Positions 55,826 to 64,000 of a DNA stretch of 64,000 nucleotides are shown piece after piece. The notes under the pieces are model-generated. The model searched no databases. It was given only the letters and a program-made list of their open reading frames with translations, and had not been told where the DNA came from. Source of the DNA: Caballeronia concitans (GTDB lineage Bacteria > Pseudomonadota > Gammaproteobacteria > Burkholderiales > Burkholderiaceae); contig NZ_FCNV02000016.1 in NCBI RefSeq assembly GCF_001544615.1, positions 1-64,000 on the forward strand, in the 5' to 3' direction. Made by a program: the position numbers and the translations under genes. How positions within the stretch are numbered: the first letter of the stretch is position 1; every line of letters begins with the position of its first letter.

Positions 55826-55866
55826 ATTCTAGAGTGGGATCCAACATTGAAAGAGGTCCCAAGCTC

Positions 55867-57489
55867 ATGGAATTGACAGAAACAGTCGTCGAACAGCGCG
55901 CAGAGCAGCCGAGGCTCTTTTCATCACGCACGTTGCCGGCCTTGCTTGCAGCGCGCGCGGCGCGAAGCGGTAATCAACCTCTCTTCTCTGATGGGTCGAC
56001 CGTATGGAGCGGTGCCGATGCCCTCGAGATCGCATCGCGCCGCGCCGGTTCACTGGCCGCTCATGGCGTGAAGCGGGGTGATCACGTCGCGCTGCTCTGC
56101 GGGAACCGGACCGAGTTCATGGAGATGGTCCTTGGCTGCGGATGGCTTGGAGCTGTCGTTGTTCCGATCAACACGGCCTCGCGCGGCCCGCAGCTCGAAC
56201 ATATTCTTCGTAACAGCGGCGCGCGCTTGCTCGTCGCCGAAGCGCATCTCGTCGATGTTGTTCACGCGCTTTCAGCGAACGACCTTCCGTTGCAGCGCAT
56301 CTGGATCATCGACGAACCTACGGCAGACTCTCATTCCCCTGCGTACGAGACGATCGCACTTCCGCCGGCGGCGGAGCCTATCGCAGCTGGCGAAATCGGA
56401 GACGGAGATCCGTTCGCGGTGCTTTATACGTCTGGCACGTCGGGTTTATCCAAAGGCGTGATCTGCCCACACGCCCAGTTCTACTGGTGGGGACGTAACA
56501 CCGGGGGCGGTCTTGGCGTGGTCCCAGGCGACGTGCTGTACACCTGCTTGCCACTCTTCCATACCAACGCGCTCAACAGCTTCTTTCAGGCGTTGGTGAA
56601 CGATGCACATCTCGTTGTTGGCCGGCGTTTCTCGGCGAGCGGCTTCTTCGATGCGCTAGTGAACACTCAGGCGACCGTTACCTACGTTCTCGGTGCAATG
56701 GTGCCAATCTTGTTAGGGCGGCCGGCAACGGCCAACGAGCGACGCCATAAAGTGCGCGTCGCGCTTGCGCCGGGCGTGCCGGGGCATTTTCAGAAAGAGT
56801 TCACGGACCGCTGCGGCATCGCATTGATCGACGGCTACGGCTCGACGGAAACCAACTCCGTGATGGGCGGCGACGTCAGCGCTCACCGCCCCGGATACAT
56901 GGGCAAGCTGAATCGGGGCTTCGATGCGCGGGTCGTAGATGAACATGACCAACCGGTGGCGGACGGCGAGCCTGGCGAACTGATCCTGCGTGCCGATGAG
57001 CCGTTTTCCTTCGCGAGCGGCTACCTGGGCATGGCGGGCGAGACGGTCAAAGCCTGGCGCAATCTATGGTTCCACTCGGGCGACCGTGTGATTAGGGAAT
57101 CCGATGGCTATTACCGATTCGTTGATCGACAGAAGGACGCCATCCGCCGGCGCGGCGAAAACATCTCTTCGTACGAGGTCGAACAGGTGTTGCTGAGCCA
57201 CCCTTCGGTCGAGACCGCCGCGGTCTTCGCCGTCAAGTCGACGCTCGCCGAAGACGAAGTGATGGCCGTAATCGGTCTGCGCGATGGCGAGGCGTTAGAA
57301 CCGCTCGATCTAGTCCGCTATTGCGAACCGCGACTGCCTTACTTCGCAGTACCTCGTTATCTCGACTTCGAACAAGAACTGCCGAAGACGGAGAACGGCA
57401 AGATCCAGAAGTTCAAATTGCGCGAGACCGGCGTCACGGCGACAACATGGGATCTCGAAACTTCCGGATATCGGCTCAAACGGCGATGA
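55867..57489 (+). CDS. Acyl-CoA synthetase (AMP-forming)
   Basis: The protein has 540 residues from ATG 55867. The A3 motif YTSGTSGLSKG, the GYGSTE motif, then LWFHSGDRVIRESDGYYRFVDRQKD and KTENGKIQKF (A10) are all present. It resembles crotonobetaine/carnitine-CoA ligases. It would activate a carboxylic acid substrate of the plus-strand operon. The substrate could be an aromatic acid side chain or aminoaryl acid. Confidence 0.9.
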   Translation: MELTETVVEQRAEQPRLFSSRTLPALLAARAARSGNQPLFSDGSTVWSGADALEIASRRAGSLAAHGVKRGDHVALLCGNRTEFMEMVLGCGWLGAVVVPINTASRGPQLEHILRNSGARLLVAEAHLVDVVHALSANDLPLQRIWIIDEPTADSHSPAYETIALPPAAEPIAAGEIGDGDPFAVLYTSGTSGLSKGVICPHAQFYWWGRNTGGGLGVVPGDVLYTCLPLFHTNALNSFFQALVNDAHLVVGRRFSASGFFDALVNTQATVTYVLGAMVPILLGRPATANERRHKVRVALAPGVPGHFQKEFTDRCGIALIDGYGSTETNSVMGGDVSAHRPGYMGKLNRGFDARVVDEHDQPVADGEPGELILRADEPFSFASGYLGMAGETVKAWRNLWFHSGDRVIRESDGYYRFVDRQKDAIRRRGENISSYEVEQVLLSHPSVETAAVFAVKSTLAEDEVMAVIGLRDGEALEPLDLVRYCEPRLPYFAVPRYLDFEQELPKTENGKIQKFKLRETGVTATTWDLETSGYRLKRR

Positions 57490-57611
57490 AGTGACTGCGC
57501 ACTGTTCCCGGAGGCCTTTGAGAAGCTCCGGAACGGGACGACCTGGGCAACGCATGCCAAGCGAAAAGGCAACATCGAGTACATCCGACGGATGTACACA
57601 TGGAGACTCTG

Positions 57612-58955
57612 ATGACCAGCACGCGAACGTTTCCTGCAGCAATCACGCCGCCCCAGGAGGCAACTCAGCCTCTGGCCGCCCTTGTCGATGAACGTTCCCT
57701 GAGGCGCATCGTATTCGCGTCCGTCGCGGGCAACGCGCTGGAATGGTACGACTTCTTCCTGTACAGCACTGCGGCTGCGCTCGTATTCGGTGATCTGTTC
57801 TTCCCGAAAGGAGGCGACCCGCTTATCGGTACGCTCGCGGCATTCGCGGGCTTTGCCGTCGGCTTTGCCGCGCGTCCATTCGGTGGCGCCATCTTTGGCC
57901 ACATCGGCGATCGCTATGGCCGCAAGAGCGCGCTGGTGTGGACATTGTCGATGATGGGCGGCGCGACGTTCCTGATTGGCTTTCTGCCGACTTACTCGCA
58001 AGTCGGACTGTGGGCGCCAGCGTTGCTGATGCTTCTGCGCATTGTGCAAGGCATCGCGGCCGGTGGCGAATGGGGCGGGGCCGTACTGATGATCAGTGAA
58101 TCGGCACCGCCGGGAAAGCGCGGCTTCTACGCATCGATGAGCCAGATCGGCGTCGGCGGCGGCTTTGTGCTGTCTGCTAGTGTGTTTTTCCTTGTCCAGA
58201 TGCTGCCCAAAGAAGCGTTCCTGACGTGGGGCTGGCGCATTCCTTTCCTGCTTTCTATCGCCATCTTCGGCGTAGGCGTCTACATTCGGTCGAGACTGCC
58301 TGAGAGCACAGAGTTCGCCAAGGCTGAGGCTGCTGGAAGAAAGGCGCGCATGCCGGTTCTCGACGTGATTCGCAGATTCCCGAAGGAAATCCTGATGGCT
58401 ATGGGGCTGCGTGTTGCGGAGAACGGCACGTCGTACATTGTCATCGCCTTTTCTCTCGTGTACGGCAAATTCATTGGCGTGCCCAATCAGATCATGCTCG
58501 CCGGTGTGATCGTGTCGATGGCTGTCGAACTGGTCACGCTGATACTGTGGGGCCGGCTGTCCGACCGCATAGGACGCAAGCCCGTGTACATGATGGGTGC
58601 GGTGGGCGTCGTCATTATCGCGCTTCCGTTTTTCTGGCTTCTCGATACTAAGATTCCGGCACTCATTTGGCTCGCCTTTTTGCTGGGCAATGCGGTCTGC
58701 CACGGCGCCATGCTCGGCACTCAACCTGCATTGATGGGCGAATTATTCAGCACGGAGGTCCGTTACTCGGGCATGGCCCTCGGACACGAGGTCTCCGCGG
58801 TCTTTGCGGGTGGCTTGTCACCGATGCTGGCGACGGCACTGCTCGCTCACTATCACGCAGCATGGCCGGTAGCCCTGCTCATGGCTGCACTCGGCATGAT
58901 CACCGTGATCTCACTGCTCTTCACACACGAGACGGTTGCCCGTCGCGAGCGTTGA
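57612..58955 (+). CDS. MHS-family metabolite:H+ symporter (second copy)
   Basis: The protein has 447 residues from ATG 57612 behind GGAG. Twelve helices, GFAARPFGGAIFGHIGDRYGRKSALVWTL, and GIAAGGEWGGAVLMISESAP. It is homologous to the transporter at 52719-54071, so each divergent unit has its own importer, perhaps for related acids. Lies 122 nt after the ligase. Confidence 0.9.
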   Translation: MTSTRTFPAAITPPQEATQPLAALVDERSLRRIVFASVAGNALEWYDFFLYSTAAALVFGDLFFPKGGDPLIGTLAAFAGFAVGFAARPFGGAIFGHIGDRYGRKSALVWTLSMMGGATFLIGFLPTYSQVGLWAPALLMLLRIVQGIAAGGEWGGAVLMISESAPPGKRGFYASMSQIGVGGGFVLSASVFFLVQMLPKEAFLTWGWRIPFLLSIAIFGVGVYIRSRLPESTEFAKAEAAGRKARMPVLDVIRRFPKEILMAMGLRVAENGTSYIVIAFSLVYGKFIGVPNQIMLAGVIVSMAVELVTLILWGRLSDRIGRKPVYMMGAVGVVIIALPFFWLLDTKIPALIWLAFLLGNAVCHGAMLGTQPALMGELFSTEVRYSGMALGHEVSAVFAGGLSPMLATALLAHYHAAWPVALLMAALGMITVISLLFTHETVARRER

Positions 58956-58979
58956 TCGTCGCGCTCAAGGAAATCAAAG

Positions 58980-60146
58980 ATGACACTCGATACACGCGAC
59001 GAAGCTCTGCTGACAGCCGGTGTGGAAGTGCCGTACCGCAGACAGGCGACGCCGGAGTCCACAGGCGACCTGCTGGCCCGAGCGTTCGCCGCCGCTCTCG
59101 ACGAATCGGGGTTCTCGGCAAAAGACGTCGATGGGCTCGGCGTAGCGTCTTTCACGCTGGCTCCCGACCATGCCATCGATCTAGCCTGGCGGCTCGGCCT
59201 CAGTCCGCGCTGGTGCATGGACGATTGTCACGGTGGAGCAAGCGCCATCAATATGCTGCAACACGCGATACGCGCAATCCAGCATGGCGATGCGAACGTC
59301 ATTGCGCTCGTGTCCGGCGATCGGTTCGAACCGGCTGACTTCAAAAACCTGGTCGATCACTACAACGTGACGACGCGCAACTGGTTGCGGCCGCTGGAGT
59401 TGGGCGGACCCAACGGACTGTTCGCGATGCTCACGCAGCGTCACGCGAAGCATCACAACCTGACCCGCCGCGACTACGGAGCGCTTTGCGTCGCGCAACG
59501 CGCCTGGGCGGGACTGAATCCGAGTGCAGTTTATAGAACGCCGCTGACAATCGACGAATATTTAGTAGCCCCAATTATTGCTGATCCGTTGGGCCGATTC
59601 GATTGTGTCCCCGTGGTCAGCGGCGCGAACGCCGTGATCATCGCCCGCGCCGATCTCGTGCGTCGCGCCCGAAACGTTCGTGTGCGCGCGCTGCAATGCC
59701 GTTACAACAGCGACCATCAAACAGGGGACGGCACTCAGACCGCATTGGCTTCGGTCGCCGGCGATTTGTGGCGGCAGGCGAGTGTCACGCCGGACGACAT
59801 CGACATGGTCTCGGTCTACGACGATTACCCCGTGATGGCGATTGCACAACTGGCCGATCTCGGCTTCGCGCCCGACGGCGATCTGCGCGCGGTGATCGCG
59901 CGCATCGAATCGCGCGATCTGCCGGTGAATACATCCGGTGGTCAGCTGTCCGCGGGGCAAGCAGGCGCCGCAGGCGGCATGCATGGTCTCGTGGAGGCGC
60001 TGACACAGTTGCGCGGGCGCGCGGGCGAGAGGCAGGTGCCGAATGCCCGCCTAGCGGTCGTGAGTGGCTATGGAATGGTCGAGTATCGCTATGGCATGTG
60101 TGCGAATGCCGTGGTGCTCGAAGCAGTCGAGCGAGGTGTGCAATGA
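58980..60146 (+). CDS. Thiolase-like protein lacking the GHP histidine (retro-aldolase type)
   Basis: The 388-residue protein starts at 58980 with AAGGAAA upstream. Thiolase fold with Cys83 in DDCHGGASA. The usual GHPxG histidine region reads NTSGGQLSAGQAGAAGG, so the acid/base His is replaced; this is the pattern of the Ltp2-like proteins that pair with DUF35 partners and act as retro-aldolases rather than thiolases. The next gene encodes exactly such a DUF35 partner, overlapping by 4 nt (ATGA). Function inferred by analogy with steroid side-chain enzymes. Confidence 0.82.
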   Translation: MTLDTRDEALLTAGVEVPYRRQATPESTGDLLARAFAAALDESGFSAKDVDGLGVASFTLAPDHAIDLAWRLGLSPRWCMDDCHGGASAINMLQHAIRAIQHGDANVIALVSGDRFEPADFKNLVDHYNVTTRNWLRPLELGGPNGLFAMLTQRHAKHHNLTRRDYGALCVAQRAWAGLNPSAVYRTPLTIDEYLVAPIIADPLGRFDCVPVVSGANAVIIARADLVRRARNVRVRALQCRYNSDHQTGDGTQTALASVAGDLWRQASVTPDDIDMVSVYDDYPVMAIAQLADLGFAPDGDLRAVIARIESRDLPVNTSGGQLSAGQAGAAGGMHGLVEALTQLRGRAGERQVPNARLAVVSGYGMVEYRYGMCANAVVLEAVERGVQ

Positions 60147-60448
60147 CACTCAAAGTATTCCAGTGCGAACAGTGCGGTTCAACCGTGTTTCCTGCGCGCT
60201 ATCTCTGCTTCGAATGCGGTGGCGCCAAGTGGCGCGAGCGAGTGGCCGAACGCGGCAGTGTCGACGAAATGACAACCGTGCGCCGTCGCGTCGGCGCACA
60301 AGAGGGCGGGGACGTGCTCATTGCGAGCGTGACTACGGATGCAGGCCCGATCGTCATCGCGCGACTCGAGCGCGTCGTGCGCGCTGGTGACGCCGTCAGC
60401 CTTGCAATCGACGAACAGAACCGCGTTTTTGCCCTGCCGGTTGCCTGA
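60143..60448 (+). CDS. DUF35 OB-fold zinc-ribbon protein (partner of the thiolase-like protein)
   Basis: The 101-residue protein has two CxxC knuckles (CEQCGSTVFPARYLCFECGG) and a C-terminal OB part. Proteins of this family dimerise with thiolase-like proteins and cover the active site. It overlaps the thiolase gene start to stop (ATGA), so the two are made in equal amounts. Confidence 0.86.
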   Translation: MTLKVFQCEQCGSTVFPARYLCFECGGAKWRERVAERGSVDEMTTVRRRVGAQEGGDVLIASVTTDAGPIVIARLERVVRAGDAVSLAIDEQNRVFALPVA

Positions 60449-60560
60449 CCGACGAGGCAATCGTTCGTGGAACGATGCGGGCGCATCGCGGTAGGCGTCA
60501 GGATTCACGCAGCTTCGAGAAGTGCACGGAAAGGCAAATTCAATCGAGCAGGAGAAGAGA

Positions 60561-62047
60561 GTGACATCTCAATTGGCTTCAACCTCGCGCGACCGGCAAC
60601 TGTTGCGCCATTACATCAACGGTGAGTTCGTAGCGACCGGCACGACCTTTCCGAACCTGAGTCCGGTCGACGGTCGCAAGCTAGCCGATGTTTGCGAAGC
60701 AGACGCCGCGCTGGTCGATAGCGCCGTACGTGCGGCTCACGCGGCTCAGAAGGCTGGCTGGCGCGACGCCACGCCTGCCCAACGGGCAGTGTGGCTGCAT
60801 AAGATCGCAGACGGCATCGAAGCCCGCTTCGATGAGTTCGTGGCCGCCGAAGTTGCCGATACCGGCCGGCCCGTCGCGCAGGCTCGCACCCTCGACATCG
60901 CACGCGGCATTGCCAATTTCCGGACCTTTGCGGATCTCATGCGCACGGCAGGCGGTGATTACTTCGAGACGCACGCGGCGGACGGCAGTGAGTTGATCAA
61001 CTATGTAACGCGCAAGCCACTCGGCGTGATCGGCATCATATCGCCGTGGAATCTACCTCTTTTGTTGTTCACCTGGAAGGTGGCGCCGGCGCTAGCGATG
61101 GGCAACTGCGTGGTTGCGAAGCCTTCCGAGGAGACGCCAAGCTCTGCAACGTTGCTCGCCGAGGTCATGCACGATGTTGGCCTGCCGCCCGGCGTCTTCA
61201 ATCTCATTCATGGGCACGGTCAGAACGCGGCTGGCGAATTCCTGACGCGTCATCGCGATATCAGTGCAATTACCTTCACAGGCGAGTCGCGCACCGGCAG
61301 CGCGATCATGAAGGCCGTTGCGGACGGCGTGAAGGAAGTGTCGTTCGAGCTGGGCGGCAAGAACGCGGCCGTCGTATTCGCGGACGCGGACTTCGATGCG
61401 GCGGTCGCGGGTGTTCTCAAATCCAGCTTCACGAATGCGGGCCAGGTTTGCCTCTGTAGCGAGCGGGTGTATGTGGAGCGGCCAATCTTCGAGCGCTTCG
61501 TCGCGGCGCTCAAGGACCAGGCGGAAGCACTGCGCGTCGGCGCGCCGGACGATCCTGCCACGACGATGGGACCGCTCATTTCGCGCGGCCATCGCGACAA
61601 GGTGCTCTCGTATTTCCGCCTTGCCGTCGAAGAAGGAGCGACTGTCGTGACCGGCGGCGCTGCACCGAGTTTCGGCGACGCGCGGGACGAAGGTGCCTTC
61701 GTGATGCCGACTATCTGGACGGGCTTGCCCGATTCCGCGCGATGCGTACGAGAAGAGGTGTTCGGACCGGTCTGCCACATCGCGCCGTTCGATAGCGAAG
61801 ACGAGGTTGTGAAGCGCGTCAATGACAGCGCGTATGGCCTTGCCGCAAGCATCTGGACGACACAGCTTGCGCGCGGACATCGGGTCGCAAAGCAGATCGA
61901 GACCGGGATCGTATGGGTCAATGCCTGGTTCGTGCGTGACCTGCGCACGCCCTTCGGCGGCGCCAAGCTGTCGGGGCTGGGACGGGAGGGCGGCCGCCAT
62001 TCGCTCGACTTTTATTCCGAATTGACGAATGTCTGCGTGAGGATTGC

Positions 62048-62051
<4 letters not shown>
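60561..62051 (+). CDS. 2-aminomuconate semialdehyde dehydrogenase
   Basis: The protein has 496 residues from GTG 60561 behind GGAG; the ATG 60522 lies without such a site. Aldehyde dehydrogenase motifs: catalytic Cys in [14 protein letters not shown], Glu in [11 protein letters not shown]-binding [10 protein letters not shown]. It groups with 2-aminomuconic- and 2-hydroxymuconic-semialdehyde dehydrogenases, and the neighbouring deaminase, dioxygenase and decarboxylase make the aminomuconate assignment strong. Oxidises 2-aminomuconate 6-semialdehyde with NAD+. Overlaps the next gene by 4 nt. Confidence 0.9.
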
Positions 62052-63054
<1,003 letters not shown>

Positions 63055-63079
63055 CCGAACCTGCCGAAAGCGAATCAAC

Positions 63080-64000
63080 ATGACAGTTCGAATTGACATG
63101 CATTCCCACTTTTTTCCGCGAATTTCGCAGAACGAAGCACGGGCGCTCGACCCACAACATGCGCCATGGCTCAGGATCGAGGCCGACGGGGAAACCGGGA
63201 TGATCATGACAGGCGAGCGTGACTTCCGACCCGTCTATCGCGCTTTGTGGGACCCCGCCACGCGGATCGCCGAAATGGACAGGTGCGGCGTAGACATTCA
63301 GCTCATGTGCGCGACACCCGTGATGTTCGGGTATCGATACGACGCCGTAGCGGCGCATGAATGGGCCATGCGTATGAACGATCGCGCCCTGGAGTTTTGC
63401 TCGCACGCGCCGCAGCGCCTGATGCCGCTGGCTCAAGTGCCGCTGCAGGATGTGGAACTCGCATGCCGCGAAGCTACGCGCGCACACCGTGCCGGTCATC
63501 GGGGCGTGCAGATCGGCAATCACCTCGGCCCGCGCGATCTCGACGACGAGCACCTAGTGACGTTCCTCATGCATTGCGCTAACGACGATATACCGGTGCT
63601 GGTGCACCCATGGGACATGATGACGGACGGGCGCATGAATAAGTGGATGTTGCCATGGCTCGTCGCCATGCCGGCTGAAACTCAGTTAAGCATAGTGTCG
63701 CTGATTCTCTCGGGCGCGTTCGAACGCATCCCCAAAACGCTCAAGCTTTGCTTCGCCCACGGCGGCGGCAGTTTCGCGTTCTTGTTGGGGCGCGTGCAGA
63801 ACGCGTGGGAGCAACGAGACATCGTTCGAGAGAATTGCCCGAATCCACCAGCTTCATACGTCGATCGCTTCCATGTCGATAGTGCGGTCTTCAGCGATGG
63901 CGCGCTGCGCTTACTCGTCGAGACGATGGGCGAAGACCGTGTGTTGCTCGGCTCCGACTATCCGTTTCCGCTCGGCGAGAAGCTGGTTGGCGACCTGGTA
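63080..64000 (+). CDS. nbaD: 2-amino-3-carboxymuconate semialdehyde decarboxylase (cut by window edge)
   Basis: 307 codons from ATG 63080, no stop before the edge; family members have about 335 residues, so roughly 30 are missing. Metal site: MHSHFFPR (HxH), [20 protein letters not shown] and GSDYPFPLG (catalytic Asp), as in zinc ACMSD. It removes the carboxyl group from the product of the 3-hydroxyanthranilate dioxygenase, giving 2-aminomuconate semialdehyde, the substrate of the dehydrogenase upstream. Confidence 0.93.
   Translation, partial: MTVRIDMHSHFFPRISQNEARALDPQHAPWLRIEADGETGMIMTGERDFRPVYRALWDPATRIAEMDRCGVDIQLMCATPVMFGYRYDAVAAHEWAMRMNDRALEFCSHAPQRLMPLAQVPLQDVELACREATRAHRAGHRGVQIGNHLGPRDLDDEHLVTFLMHCANDDIPVLVHPWDMMTDGRMNKWMLPWLVAMPAETQLSIVSLILSGAFERIPKTLKLCFAHGGGSFAFLLGRVQNAWEQRDIVRENCPNPPASYVDRFHVDSAVFSDGALRLLVETMGEDRVLLGSDYPFPLGEKLVGDLV

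Noticed and set aside
57357-58724. 455-codon open frame on the minus strand
   Set aside because: Antisense to the ligase and MHS transporter genes; no domain.

Overview
The window looks like a segment of a large plasmid or secondary replicon from a Burkholderiaceae bacterium (Paraburkholderia, Caballeronia or Burkholderia type). It has high GC, a ParA/ParB pair beside a TrfA-like replication initiator with iterons, a mobilization relaxase, and catabolic gene sets common in that family. The genus is an inference from gene content; no rRNA or tRNA gene is visible.

Layout. 1-1.8 kb: end of a tyrosine recombinase, a RES/Xre-type toxin-antitoxin pair and a cold-shock protein. 1.8-3.6 kb: decayed DNA with two diverged copies of one segment. 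3.6-7.3 kb: replication and partition core (parB, parA, trfA-like gene, iteron origin), with two candidate parS palindromes inside or at the end of parB. 7.8-15.8 kb: small regulators, two frameshifted pseudogenes, a tandem-repeat block, a candidate oriT, a MobC-like protein, a MOB-P type relaxase, a DEDD exonuclease and a TumE/TumA-like toxin-antitoxin pair.

16-31 kb: a TAT-exported metallo-beta-lactamase-fold protein, then a complete nicotinate degradation locus (transporter, NicR-like regulator, NicB/F/X/D/E on the minus strand; NicC, NicA and a triheme cytochrome on the plus strand). Together these would take nicotinate via 6-hydroxynicotinate, 2,5-dihydroxypyridine, N-formylmaleamate and maleamate to fumarate. 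One palindromic motif recurs in both divergent promoter regions. 31-33 kb: a cobalt-type nitrile hydratase operon.

33-39 kb: an HNH protein, a short membrane protein, an intact IS30-family element and a large lipoprotein. 39-49 kb: an SOS mutagenesis cassette (imuA-imuB-dnaE2 behind a LexA box), an SRAP-domain protein, a two-domain LigD and small unknowns, then a candidate small RNA with a terminator.

49-64 kb: two divergent aromatic catabolic units. The minus-strand unit encodes a LysR regulator, an EthD-like protein, a flavin reductase, an acyl-CoA-dehydrogenase-fold monooxygenase and an MHS transporter. The plus-strand unit encodes an acyl-CoA ligase, an MHS transporter, a thiolase-like protein with its DUF35 partner, and the 3-hydroxyanthranilate to 2-aminomuconate enzymes (dehydrogenase, deaminase, dioxygenase and decarboxylase), cut by the right edge. 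The upstream substrate of this cluster cannot be read from sequence and is the most open metabolic question here.
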